Source: Xiphias gladius (taxonomy: Eukaryota; Chordata; Actinopteri; Istiophoriformes; Xiphiidae). Taken from it: a stretch of 64,000 nt of DNA. The stretch spans positions 25,300,001 through 25,364,000 of the forward strand of contig NC_053415.1 of the NCBI RefSeq assembly GCF_016859285.1, given 5' to 3'. The notes under the pieces are model-generated. The model ran no database searches. It was not told the origin of the DNA and was given only the letters and a program-made list of their open reading frames with translations. The position numbers were made by a program, and so were the translations under genes. Shown here piece by piece: positions 48,011-62,300 of the stretch. Numbering within the stretch: the first letter of the stretch is position 1; each line of letters begins with the position of its first letter.

Positions 48011-49552
48011 CAGTTAGGTCCATAAGTATTTGAACAGTAACACAGTTTTCATAATTTTGCCTCTGTAAACCACAATGGATCTGACACCAAGCCACCAAGA
48101 TGTGATTGGAGTGTAGACTTACAGCTTTAATTCAAGGGGTTTAATAAAAAATATCCCATTAACCGTTTAGGAATTACAGCCCTTTTTATAAATAGTCCCT
48201 CATTTTCAGAGGCTCAAAAGTAATTGGCCAATCGACAATTGATCACTTTCATGTCCAGGTGTGGCCTGTTCCCTCGTTATTTCATGACAAATTAAGCAGA
48301 TGAAAGGTCTGTAGTTGATTTCAAGTGTTGACTTTTCATTTTGTAGCTGTTCATGGGAACACTCAGTATGCGGTCCAAAGAGGTGTCGATGCAAATGAAG
48401 GAAGCCGTCATTAGGCTGAAAAAACAAAACAAACCTATCAGGCTGATAGTAGAAACTTTGGGAGTGGCTGAATCAATAATCTGGTACATTCTTAAAAAGA
48501 AGGAATTTACTGGTGGTCAGCAACAGCAAAAGGCTTGGAGGATCACGAAAGACAACTAGGGTGGATGATCGCAGAATTCTTTCCTTAGTGAAGAAAAACC
48601 CCTTCACAACTTCTTCAAGAACACTCTTGAGGAGGTATGCAGATCATTGTCAAAGTCTACAAACAAGAGACGCCTTCATGACTGTAAATACAGAGGGTTT
48701 TACCACAAGGTGCAGACCACTGGTAACACTCAAGAACAGAAACACCAGATTAGACTTTGCCAGAAAACCTCTAAGAAAAGCCTTTCCAGTTCTGGAACCA
48801 GATTCTCTGGACATATGAAACCAAGAATAACTTGTACCAGAATGATGGAAGAGAAGAGTCTGGAGAGGGAAAGGTACAGCTCTTTATCCAAAGCCACCAC
48901 ATCATCTGTCAAACATGGTGGGGGCAGTGTTATGGCATGGACATGCATGGCTGCCAATGAAACTTGTTACTGTTTATTGATGATGTGCCTACTGACAGAA
49001 GTAGCAGGATGAATTCTGAAGTGTATAGGGCTATACTATCTGCTCAGATTCAGCCAAATGCTGCAAAAATGCATCCAAAACATACTACGAAAGTAACCCA
49101 AGAACTTCTCAAGGCAAAGAAATGGAATATTCTTCAATGGCCAAGTGAGTCACCTCATCTCAACCCAGTTGAGCCTGGTTTTCACTGACACAGCAACTGA
49201 AGTAGGAAAAGTACCTCAAGGGAGGAAACTCAGCACTTGGTGACATCCATGGGTTCCAGACTTCAGGCAGTCGTTGAATGCAAAGATTTTCATCCAAGTA
49301 TTAAAAATAATTCTGACATTTATAATTATGTTGGTTTGTCCACTTACTTTTGAGCCATTTAAATGAGGGACTATGTATAAAAATGGCTGTAATTCCTAAA
49401 CGGTTATTGGGATATTTTTGTTAAACCCCTTGAATTAAAGCTGAGATTCTACACTTCAATCACATCTTGATGGCTTGGTTTCAAATCCATTGTGGTGGTG
49501 TACAGAGGTAAAATCACGAAAATCACTGTCCAAATACTTATGGACCTAACTG
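48011..49552 (+). mobile_element. Tc1-like DNA transposon, inactive
   Basis: The ends are inverted: cagttaggtccataagtatt on the left, with its reverse complement at the right edge followed by TA. The complementarity extends inward for about 210 bp (agtccctcatttt on the left, aatgagggact on the right), so it has long terminal repeats of the inverted type. Left-flank TA is changed to CA. Between the ends the plus strand encodes pieces of a Tc1 transposase: the helix-turn-helix start MRSKEVSMQMKEAVIRLKK, then TTRVDDRRILSLVKKNPFTT, KHGGGSVMAWTCMAAN and WNILQWPSESPHLNPVE. These lie in at least three different frames, and the segment normally holding the second catalytic aspartate (DNDPKHT) is shortened to MHPKHT. 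The element is full length but cannot make transposase. Confidence 0.9.
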
Positions 49553-49933
49553 TAATTATGTTACATTTTTCTTTGTTTTTTCATACTTGAGCACCAGCGT
49601 CAAGAGGTATTGGACCAGTGTCAAACGAAATTGACGAGAATTTTCTAAATTGTTGTACGACTTCATTTATTTCGCCCACATTTAAAGCAAAAGCCACCAC
49701 CATCTTTTTTGCATTTGTGTGTCACCTATTGGCTGCTGTGGTGTTTTTAGTACCTGCATTATGTTTTTAAATGCTGTGTGCACTATGATATATCAAGCTG
49801 CTCATAATCCACTTGATTTTGTTGTCTCAATTTACTCTTTTTTTCTCGATTTGCAGGATGGGGGGCATTGGTGTTCTTCCCTCACAGAGCATACGCAGTA
49901 GCAGACTGTCAGTTTGTGTGAGATTTTATTTTT

Positions 49934-50190
49934 CATCCATCCATCCATTTTCTTCACCCTACCTGGGGTCGGGTCGAAGTGCAGCAGGCTGAGCAGGGTA
50001 TCTGAGACGTCCCTCTCCCCAGCAACACTGTCCAGCTCCTCGAGGGGGATCCTGGGCTTCTGGGTGTAACCCAGGTTCTCCGCCCAGTTGGACGTGCCTA
50101 GAAAAACCATCCAAAGGAAGGTGCCTGGGATGAATCCTCATCAGATGCCCAAACCACCTCAACTGGCTCCTTTTTAGGCAAAGAAGCAGC
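49934..50190. mobile_element. RTE/Rex3-like LINE 3' end fragment
   Basis: It begins with CATC repeats and 'cattttcttcaccctacctg', then 'tccctctccccagcaac', 'gtccagctcctcgaggggga' and 'atcagatgcccaaaccacct'. This is the well-known order of the Rex3-type tail common in fish. It is only the non-coding end, as is usual for 5'-truncated copies. Confidence 0.65.
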
Positions 50191-51990
50191 AACCAAACTT
50201 TAACTCACAACAGCAATACAACAAACAAGAAAAACACTCATTACAAAACAAACAAGCTCAACATCATTATCTTAATATTTAGTTAGATTATTTGATGTTT
50301 ATAAAACATAAATTAACCTAAACATATGTCAAACTTAAATATAAAGCTTATTATACTCAATAGGGACACGAACTGAAACATAAACATTTTGATCAGGGCA
50401 CAAAGATCCTCCGGAAATTTCTCGTCGGTCATTGTTAAATTCAGTGGCTTGTATTGTTTTATGCAATAACTTGACCAAACAAAGAACAAAACGTACCAAC
50501 AACTACACATAAATAAAATTGATGAATATTTTTTCAAATGACTGTTTTCAAAAGTTTCTTTTGCAGTAAACATGGTAAATATCTACAGCTTGTTCATTTA
50601 TATATTTTTTTATTGTAGTGAAATCAGATTTTTACTGTTGTACTATACGCATCTCCGTTTTATAATTATATTATTTTTTAACAATTAAAACTCCTCCTGA
50701 GGGAACCCAGAAGCGAATATTGCTGTATAAAGAGATAATGAGTTACAATACAGTAAAACACAGTTGTAATAATATATATGAGACCATCTGCGTAGCCACA
50801 GGTGTGCCCAGATGTGTCTGTGCCATCTAAATCTAAAGCTGGCACACTCAGCATAATCATAACAAAAATATGAGTTAGCTGCAAATTAAAAATAAAAAAT
50901 CTTAATATTATTTCTTATTATTTCTTACACTATTGAAATTGGAAATTGGAAATTGGAAAAAAACAAACAAACTAATCAACAGAGAGACTTCCTGTCACTT
51001 GTAATGAAAGCAACGGATTGGAGTACATGTTTCTCATCTAAATGGTATGAGAAGTATGCTAGGATATAATATAGCACCAAATGGGACACTGGATTTCGTC
51101 AGCCATGTCAGTTTGTTTGTTTTTGCCATTTTTGTGACATTGTGCAAATAGCTTAGCCTAAAAGTGCTGCAGATGTTCAATAAGTACACCGCTGCAGTCG
51201 CCACAACTCCAGATTCAACAGTGCTTTTATGCAACAGTTGTGCTGTCGTGTTATTGGGGAAATCATTGCAGCATTAAATGAGGACATAACGTCGCAAGTG
51301 GCCTCTGCCACCTTATTTCTTGGAACTATTACGTGTCGCTCTACAACAGTAAACAAAAGCAGTAGCCTGCTACAGTTAAAATGTATGAAACTGTATGGCA
51401 GGCAAATATTCCGAATAATGTCTTAATGAGATCTTAAAATAAGAGTAAAAATTGTTGTGGTTGATCTACAGATCACCTTTTGACTTGGTTTTTGCCCACA
51501 TTATATCCCACAAGCCCACCTAAATTCATATTTCTGGCTAAGCTGCTGTGTGACACGCGTTATAAACAACTTATCAAAAGTTTCTATACTGCTTATTAAA
51601 GGTAAATAGGGGGGAATTAAATTATTTTTTTGCCAGTAGGAACCTCTGAGACATCAATCATCATCAACGCACTATCAATGCAGCGCTACAGAAAAAGAGC
51701 TGAATCTGGTGTGTCACAGCACAAGCTCACTAGGTTTGAAGCTTTTTTTTTTTTGACATATTACACACACCTAGTACCATTCAGATCACCAAATGTAGAA
51801 AGGTTATGCCCCATACAGGTCACACACACAATTCTTAACAGTCACACGGGCCAGTCCATTCACAAATTACAAGCACTGGCGAAAATGCATTCTGTAATGA
51901 GAGAAAAGGCCTTTTCTAAAAAGTGTGAGGTACCCAGTGCCCGAAAAAAATGGGCATAACCTCGGCATTTTGTGGGCTTCAATAGTAAGT

Positions 51991-52051
51991 TGATGAGTAA
52001 GGGGTTCTCCGGGGGGCCCACTGGTTCTTTACGTTTGGTCAGGTATAAAAG
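51991..52051 (+). promoter_or_regulatory. Promoter of M6: TATA intact, Maf and SOX sites decayed
   Basis: TATAAAAG (52044-52051) is preceded by the shared GGTCAGG. Where the Maf-like element should be stands TGATGAGTAAG (51991-52001), and where ACAATGG should be stands a TTCTCCGGGGGG stretch. The flanking words (aatagtaagt, ggcccactgg) still align with M4 and M7. Confidence 0.6.
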
Positions 52052-52115
52052 GAAAGGGTTAAACCAGGTAGGAAGGCAGTACAGGAGCAAAAGCAACGAC
52101 TCATCTGCAGCCAAC

Positions 52116-52879
52116 ATGAGCAACACCACCATGAGCATCAGGGGCAAAGTACTTTTAACAATCTCTTTGTATTAAGCAGAAATTATTGTTTGTAAATTCA
52201 CCTGGCCACTGTTTATTTCTCCTCACCCTTGCAATTCACTGTTTCCAGATCATCTTTTTCGAGGAGAGGAACTTCCAGGGCCGCTCCTATGAGTGCATGA
52301 GCGACTGCTCCGACATGACCTCCGTCCTGAGCAGGTGCCAGTCCTGCAGGGTGGAGAGCGGCTGCTTCATGGTCTATGACCGTCCCAACTTCATGGGAAA
52401 CCAGGTTTTCATGAGGAGGGGCGAGTACGCCGACTCCCTGAGCATTATGGGAATGAGAGACTGCATCAGGTCTTGCCGTATGATCCCCATGGTGAGCATG
52501 AAATTGTGTACAGGGTGCACTGACCGCCAATATCACACGGTTCTGACAATTTCTGACTCCACATCGATGATAATTCTCTACCTGTTTGTCGCTTTTGCAG
52601 CATAGAGGCCAGTTCAGGATGAAGATCTACGAGAAGGAGAACTTAACTGGCCAGATGCAGGAGCTGGTGGAAGACTGCGACAACATCATGGAGCGCTTCC
52701 GCATGTCCGACTGCCTGTCCTCCCAGGTGATTGAAGGCCACTGGCTCCTGTACGAGCAGCCCAACCACAGAGGCAAGGTGCTCTACCTGAAGCCCGGAGA
52801 GCACAGGAGCTTCAGGGACCTGGGAGTGAGCACCACCAGGTTCATGAGCATGAAGCGCATCACGGATTCCTGCTGCTAA
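52116..52879 (+). CDS. crygm: Gene M6: gamma-M crystallin with rebuilt exon 1
   Basis: Exons are 52116-52148 ([11 protein letters not shown]), 52249-52491 (81 codons) and 52601-52879 (92 codons plus stop), total 184 residues, about 17 methionines and one tryptophan (EGHWLLYE). Exons 2 and 3 are intact and well spliced (ttccag; gtgagc...ttgcag). Exon 1 is odd: from CAGGGGCAAAGTAC (52139) onward the sequence matches the middle of intron 1 of M4, so the final codons of this exon (from AT/C AGG GGC AAA) and the donor gtactt appear to be former intron sequence. The donor is weak, with A at -1 and C/T at +4/+5. The C-domain ([19 protein letters not shown]) resembles M3, the N-domain resembles M5 and M7. 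A poly(A) signal lies at 52917-52922. It may be expressed poorly or be on its way to a pseudogene; the body shows no defect. Confidence 0.78.
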
Positions 52880-52922
52880 ATGTTCACTGAATGTTCACTG
52901 AATGTATTCAAATGCCAATAAA

Positions 52923-55456
<2,534 letters not shown>

Positions 55457-55521
55457 TGCTGGGTCAGGGGTTTAAACAATGGGGGCCCACTGACCCTGTA
55501 GGGTTTGGTCAGGTATAAAAG
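55457..55521 (+). promoter_or_regulatory. Promoter of M7: Maf-like, SOX and TATA elements
   Basis: TGCTGGGTCAG (55457-55467), ACAATGG (55476-55482, within aaacaatgggggccc) and TATAAAAG (55514-55521), spaced 19 and 38 bp. The TATA box is 71 bp before the first in-frame ATG. Confidence 0.73.
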
Positions 55522-55584
55522 CAAGGGTTAAACTGAGCAGGACAGCAGTTCAGCTGTAGCAGTACCAACAGCAGTAGCTCACCT

Positions 55585-56360
55585 ATGAGTATGACCACCA
55601 CTGACATGACCATGGGCAAGGTAAGCTTCCGGATCATTTCAAACAAAAATAGCAAATGTTTATGCAGAATTTCAGAGATCAAACGATGAACACGCTTTTG
55701 CTGTCAACTCCAAATCCAAACACTTGCCTACCCTTGCTCTTCCAGATCATCTTTTTCGAGGAGAGGAACTTCCAGGGCCGCTCCTATGAGTGCATGAGCG
55801 ACTGTGCCGACATGTCCTCCTTCCTGACCAGGTGCCAGTCCTGCAGGGTGGAGAGCGGCTGCTTCATGGTCTACGACCGTCCCAACTTCGTGGGAAACCA
55901 GGTTTTCATGCGGAGGGGCGAGTACGCCGACTACATGAGCATGATGGGAATGAGCAGTGGTATCAGGTCTTGCCGTATGATCCCCATGGTAGGTATAAAA
56001 CACAATAATAACACTTCTTCAACTCTGGACACTGAATGTGCTTTCCTCAAATTAATTGTTTTGTCTGTTTTTTCTTTAAAACAGCATAGAGGCCAGTTCA
56101 AGCTGAGGATCTACGAGAAGGAGAACCTGACTGGTCAGATGTCTGAGCTGGTGGAAGACTGCGACAACATCCTGGACCGCCTGCGCATGTCCGAGTGCCT
56201 GTCCTCCCAGGTGATTGAAGGCCACTGGCTGCTGTTCGAGCAGCCCCACTTCAGAGGCAGGATGCTGTACCTGAGGCCCGGAGAGCACAGGAGCTTCAGG
56301 GACCTGGGCATGGGAAGCATCAGGTTCATGAGCATGAAGCGTATCGTGGACATGTGCTAG
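55585..56360 (+). CDS. crygm: Gene M7: gamma-M crystallin with N-terminal arm
   Basis: Exons are 55585-55620 ([12 protein letters not shown]), 55746-55988 (81 codons) and 56085-56360 (91 codons plus stop), total 184 residues. With about 21 methionines (roughly 11 per cent) it is the most methionine-rich product here; the N-domain carries [10 protein letters not shown]. One tryptophan remains (EGHWLLFE). Four in-frame ATGs lie in exon 1; the first gives a 12-residue arm before the core, against 3 in M4. Intron 2 (96 nt) is a multiple of three and contains no stop, so its retention would only insert 32 residues. Intron 2 starts with the same 20 nt as in M4. A poly(A) signal lies at 56376-56381, 16 nt after the stop. 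Confidence 0.93.
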
Positions 56361-56381
56361 ACATTTTCATTCTGAAATAAA

Positions 56382-58292
56382 ACTGAAAGTTAAAACAAAA
56401 GAGCTTGTGTCCTATTTTCTGTCCTTTCATTTTAACAAAATCCGATTTCATGTAATACATTACATACATACACACCTGGGATGTGATTTAATACGGTCTG
56501 GTGTTTACATTAGCACACATTAAATTTAACAAATTTAAATTTAACAAATTAAACATTTACACATTAAATTGGACCAGTTGATGAGTACCTCAGTCCCACC
56601 GGGAAAGGGGTCTCAGTCTTTCGGCCCCCACTGTGTGTCTCCGTGCATGTACATGAAGACGGAGGGCATGCGCAGAAAGAACGCAACGAGGAAGTGATCA
56701 TGCTCGGTCGTTTATGTGGTACAGGTTCTCTTTTTGGTTTATGAAAAGGTTTAAACTAAGACCTCTGCAACGGAGTGAAATTTCAGTCGGTTTGGGCCTG
56801 TTGTTTCTGATTGAGTTGTTTCTATAGGGCATATTTATGCTGAATGGGCTTTTAAACCAATTGTAATCGGAATATTAGGCTCCACGTAAACTCACCTGAG
56901 GGTTACGAATGAGGATCAAAGTATAAAGGGCTGTCCAAACAAGCATGTACACAACATTGCAGAAAAATCATTTTCTTGTACCATTTCACTGAAAAAGAAA
57001 ACAAAATATCCCAGACACGACACATTGTAAAAACACAGTATCACAAAACATTGAGGAGTGGAGAAATAAATGTTTGATTAAAAAAACTGCACACGTATAT
57101 TCTGCAACAGGAAAAGTCTTAAATCATAACACACCACAAGTACATGATTTACTACTGTGGCCAATCCAGTTATTTGTTTACACAATTTACAATGTCAGAT
57201 CAGTTTAATCTGATTTGAATCAGAGGCATCAAATTGTCACAATGAATTATCAATCATGTGTAACAGGTGATGAAGCTGTTGTAATAAATGCATGTAAACT
57301 CTATTTGTCTTCCGCGTATAATATCAATACATATATCATAATATAAACATGTCAAATGTGTGAGACTCTTACTTGTGTGCCACCAAGTCTTGTAGGTATT
57401 CATGACCTCACCTGAAGGAGTAGCTGCCAGCCCTGCACCGTTCTTGATTGAGCTAATCTGCAATACTGTTCAATAATCACTTTTTTTTTTTTTTCATTTT
57501 CATTTATTTAATCAGGTAAAAGTCTCCCGTGTGTTTAAAGTCAATGTTCAAGACAGACCTGGCCAAGAATGAAACAGGTTACATGCTATAAAGATTATTA
57601 TCACTATCCAGCTAAGATGCATAAACATACATCAGTACATTTCGACACGTGGTTCCCTTCTACCGGGCAGGTTTCTCTGTAGCACTGTCGTCACTGAAAA
57701 TGACTATGCCCCGTACTAAGCTCAAACGATTCCACAGTGTCATGTAGAAAGCGTATTTGAATAAATTACAAACTGTAAGGAAATTCAAAGATGCATTGCG
57801 CAAAGCAAAGTCAACGGTCATAACTAGGCAAACAGCTGATAACATCACTGTGTGTGCTGTGTGTGTGTGTGTGTGTGCAAATGAGTCTAAATATGAAAAA
57901 ACAGATGATATGTGGTAAAACAAACGGAGGCGTTCGCCATGAACGTCACCGGTATTTCATGCCCACTCCTGTGTTGAGACAATGTACGTTCACGGTCACT
58001 TCAGCGACATTTTTCCTTCGAAACAGTTTGCAGTGTCGGTCCAGCAACAATATTTGTGAAAACAGAAGGTTTGCACTATGAATCGAAGATGATTCAGACA
58101 TGTATTTTCAATCTTTTTTTTCCCGCAATGTTACTTCTATACCAAGAAGCGTCTTGATAATATCCAAGGTAATCAAAAAAATTAAATGACGGACACAGAG
58201 GCCATTTGATCTAGAATGATAGGGCCTGTAGGAGGATGCATAATAACCCTTTCCCATCAGCATTCACAAACAGAGGGACTAGCATTGCATGA
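56382..58292. other. Spacer between M7 and M8
   Basis: AT-rich, with a short TG run at 57.85-57.88 kb. No exon or nameable repeat is seen. Confidence 0.55.
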
Positions 58293-58357
58293 TGCTGACT
58301 CATGGCTTCCATACAATAGTGCCATCGATTGTTTGGATGCCTCGTTAGGTATAAAAA
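58293..58357 (+). promoter_or_regulatory. Promoter of M8: strong Maf element, SOX-like site, TATA
   Basis: TGCTGACTCAT (58293-58303) is the best match in the array to the Maf consensus TGCTGACTCAGCA. It is followed by ACAATAG (58313-58319) and TATAAAAA (58350-58357), spaced 20 and 37 bp. Confidence 0.75.
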
Positions 58358-58410
58358 AGGCTTAAATGCAGGATAGTATTGCTATAGCATCACTCAATGT
58401 ATCAGCCACC

Positions 58411-59255
58411 ATGCACGGCAAGGTAAGTTTATTATAGTTATTTTACTGTAATTGTTACTTTGATGTTAACACACATTCAGTTCCAGTCATTGAATTAAAT
58501 GTTGTATTGTTCAAAGAGAGACTCTAAATGGATGCATCTGTTCGGCACTGTTACCACACTAAGATTCATCAGTATTAAGTATTTACATTAGGATTGAGAT
58601 CAGCAACCAACCATCATAATGCATCTCTTGTTTTTCCAGATCATCTTCTACGAGGACAAGAACTTCCAGGGTCGCTCCTATGAGACCAGCAGCGACTGTG
58701 CCGACATGTCCTCCCACCTGAGCAGGTGTCACTCCTGCAAGGTGGAGAGCGGCTGCTTCATGGTCTACGACCTTCCCAACTACATGGGTCAGCAGTACTT
58801 CCTGAGAAGAGGGGAGTACTCTGACTACCAGCGTATGATGGGTTTCGGTGACTGCATTAGATCCTGTCGTATGATACCCATGGTATGACACTCGGAAATC
58901 GCGAAATACAAAGCACTACGTATCCGTAAGCTTCCGTCAAAATGCCTAACCAGTCTGTCTTTCCATTGTTTCGTAACAGCACAAAGGGTCCTATAGAATA
59001 AGGCTCTACGAGATGGAGAACTTCGGAGGTCAGATGTCTGAGCTGACGGACGACTGCGACAACATCCAGGAACGCTTCCACATGTCCGACTGCCAGTCCT
59101 GCCACGTGATTGAAGGCCACTGGCTCCTCTACGAGCAGCCCAACCTCAGGGGCAGGATGCTGTACCTGAGGCCCGGAGAGTACAGGAGCTTCAAGGACCT
59201 GGGATATGAGGGAATGAGATTCAGCTCCATCAGGCGCATCAATGACTCCTGTTAA
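58411..59255 (+). CDS. crygm: Gene M8: gamma-M crystallin
   Basis: Exons are 58411-58422 (MHGK), 58640-58882 (81 codons) and 58980-59255 (91 codons plus stop), total 176 residues with about 13 methionines. The single tryptophan is in EGHWLLYE; the second N-domain position, Trp in gamma-S (YQRWMG), is Met here (YQRMMG), a direct view of the replacement. YDLPNY replaces the near-universal YDRPN or YERPN. The C-domain opens [17 protein letters not shown] and ends NDSC, grouping it with M1 and M2. Splice sites are gtaagt...ttccag and gtatga...aacag. The poly(A) signal is in an A/T-rich tract at 59312-59317. Exon 2 is nearly identical to the visible part of M9. Confidence 0.93.
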
Positions 59256-59317
59256 CTTCACCAATTCATCTTTTCTTTTTTCTTTTTTTTAAAAAAAAAT
59301 CTAACATCAGAAATAAA

Positions 59318-62300
59318 AACAAAATTCATATTCAACATGGCATATACAGTGTTTAATCATTTATTAATTTGATTTAATTGTGTTTGTATATTATATAGTT
59401 TGAATGCAAAATTTGAATACACAATGAAAAAAGACAAAAAGAAAATTGTTGTTGCTTATTGGTTTTACTACATTAGTACCCAGGTATCCAAGAAGAACTC
59501 AAATGCTCATCATCAACCCAACGCTTTCATTTCATTTTAATTTCACAAATATTATTCATAATATATATTTGGTTTATCAGGTGACATAAGGAGGGAAAGT
59601 TATTTATTCCTCTTTTTAAAGATTAAAGTGAATTTATAGTTACCAAGAAATGCTTTGAAAAGTTATTTACAACTTAGGTTTCAGATGTAGATGAAAAAAT
59701 ATCCATGTATTTGTAGCAGCACTGGTAAAACTCTTGTTGCTGATGTTGCCATTGTTGCTGCTTTTAAAAAAAAAAAGTCTGGCTCTGAGCTTTGAGTATA
59801 AAAACAGTAGGTAGAGATGTGGAATTATTGGTCGCATAAAATATCACAGACTGTACTGTGATTAATAAAAATAATCCAACAACTGCAGGCTGTGTGAAGC
59901 ACAGTTATCTGAGGCACGTTCAGCAGAATTACTCAGGGAGGAGTAAATGTGTCAGGGCACTATTTTCTTCAGTGTGTAGCATTTTACCATTCGGCTAATT
60001 CAATTGTCAAGGGCACAATCCACCACATGGACATGTGGATTCAAATAAGGATTAGTGTTTGAATGGAGACCATGTGGACTCAATTGAAATGGTGCTATGC
60101 ACCTTACATGGAACGGGCTTTTAACATGATGGCAGGATTTCAGAAGCCTACACAGTTGATGCCGTATTCAGTAACTCTTCCATTATTATCATTATTGTTG
60201 TTAACATTAGCACATTTTGGGAGCGAACTACTCTTCCACAGATTCGTTGCTGTGGAGTCCCAGTGCTCAGTTACTAATTTATTGTGACTAGAAAAACCAA
60301 AAAGTCAGGGTTCTGACCTTTGTGTCTTAAATTGAGGCCCCAATCAAACGCCAAAACAATGTGTTCTTGTCTCTTTTCAACTGTGATAAGTTATATTTCT
60401 GATATGAAATGGTGACTCTGGACGACATCGGTCATGTTGTGATCCATTTACACAGTTTGGTGTTTTTCAGAGTCATATAAAATCTATTCATATCATTATT
60501 ACACCTAGTCCCATTTATGCATCTGTACTATTCAGATATGGGAGGAGTAAATGAGTCATGTCACAGCAATCAGATTTCTCCAAGATTAAGAAATCTGATT
60601 GTACTTGTCGGTGTCCGGGGTTTTCTGAATGAAGATACGGCCCACGGCCTTGTCCCATAGACCTGACCCTACTGAACCCGAGTGCTACTGCTGAACCCAA
60701 GTTAAAACCCGAGGCTACAATTCTTTTCATTTCAAATACAAAGGCATATGCTTGCTTTGAAAAGATTTCCTCACATATAACAAATGACCAGTGACCCAGC
60801 GGCACCAAACATAACGTTGTATGAGTTTAGTGGCAATAACTACCAGCATGAAACACTGTAGCATCTCAAAGTAATTCATTATCAGCCTTACCAGCTAGTA
60901 GATCAGCTTTGTCTCTTCCAAATATCGGCCAGGTGAACGTGGCTGGTAAACCCAAAGTGACAACAGTCCAAACAGCTCTAATCCAGAACAGAGCCCTGTA
61001 CAGGTGCGATCGCGATGCTCTGAGTCATCTGGTCAAACGGTCGAAACTCGACCCGGACACACAACGGAGTGTTGTGACCCGTCAGGTCCGGGTCAGGTCG
61101 CTGAACCGTGATCTAACCTGGCCAACACACATGATGTGCATTACTGTAAAGTCGGTATCAGGCAGGTAACACTATTCACTGGCCTTATGGTCTAAATGTA
61201 AGGTTAAAGCTGACTCCAGTGATTTTTGAGCAGTGAGCAGCAACACAGGAATGTGTGTTTTTAGTTGTTCAGAAAAAAATTAAAGTTACCGAGCCTTCCC
61301 AAGGTTCTTTGACAACACAGGAAAGTGTGCTAACGCGCTTCCCCCGATTGCTGGATATGTGGGGGAATCCTTGCTAGGAATTCTGTACCTGTGGCCAACC
61401 GGCTTTTGAGGGGAGTTGAGCTCCCTGTGGTCACAGAGATGGTGTGATTTATCAACCCTTTCTCTGAGAATTTATGTACACTTATCTGCGACCATTACGA
61501 GATCATCAATGTTTTGAGCTCTTTGTATCCCCAACTTTAGACATACGAGTCCCCCAACGATGAAACTCAAATGCGTGAATTTTTTGCACAGCTGGAAATG
61601 CCCGAGATTTCAGCCGACGATCGGCAGGTACTAGAAACCCCCCTCACAACTCTCTAACTACTGAAGCAATTAAACTAGCGCTTAACAGAAAGTCTGCGGG
61701 GCCCGACAGATTCCCGGTGGAATTTTATAAGGTTTTCAGGGAGATTAGCCCCTCTACTGTTAGAGATGTTAAAACACTCGTGCCAACAGGGCCCTCTGCC
61801 ACCCACTCCCACACAGGCCCCTGTCTTTCTAATCCTCAAGAAGGATAAAGATTCCTCTAACTGGTCTTCTTTGCGTCCAATATCACTTCTATCTGTCGAT
61901 GTAACAATACTTGCCTTTGGGTAAGAAAGGCCTTTGCTCATCTCCTGGACTCTATTGTATCCTCGATCATGGCTGAAGATCAGACAGGATTCATCAGACC
62001 GTGGCATTAATTCACTAACATTCTCTGTAACTTACATAGGTTGAATTACTTGCCTCTTCCTTTGGCCGGGAGAGTACAAACTTTACTGAATAAACATATT
62101 ACCCAGGTATTTGTACTTTTCCCAGTGTATCCCCGTCTTTTTACCCAGATCTTTTTTTTTTAAATCCACTGATTCTGTCATCTCCACGTGCATATGGGAG
62201 AACCTGCAGAGCCTCCCTGCAACGGAGTAGATCGACAGCTGGCTTTGGCTTTACCAAACCTGCCGTTGGGCTGCAAACATGCATAAGCTTTTGCTTGGTT

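Larger units (their letters stand above)
46885..51990. other. Spacer between M5 and M6, rich in mobile elements
   Basis: The 5.1 kb spacer contains echoes of a dispersed repeat at 47.6-48.0 kb, a Tc1-like transposon at 48.01-49.55 kb and a Rex3-like LINE tail at 49.93-50.19 kb. The remainder (50.2-51.9 kb) is AT-rich with no exon found. Confidence 0.6.

Noticed and set aside
48206-48489. Minus-strand frames over the Tc1-like transposon
   Set aside because: They are antisense to transposase sequence and have no support of their own.
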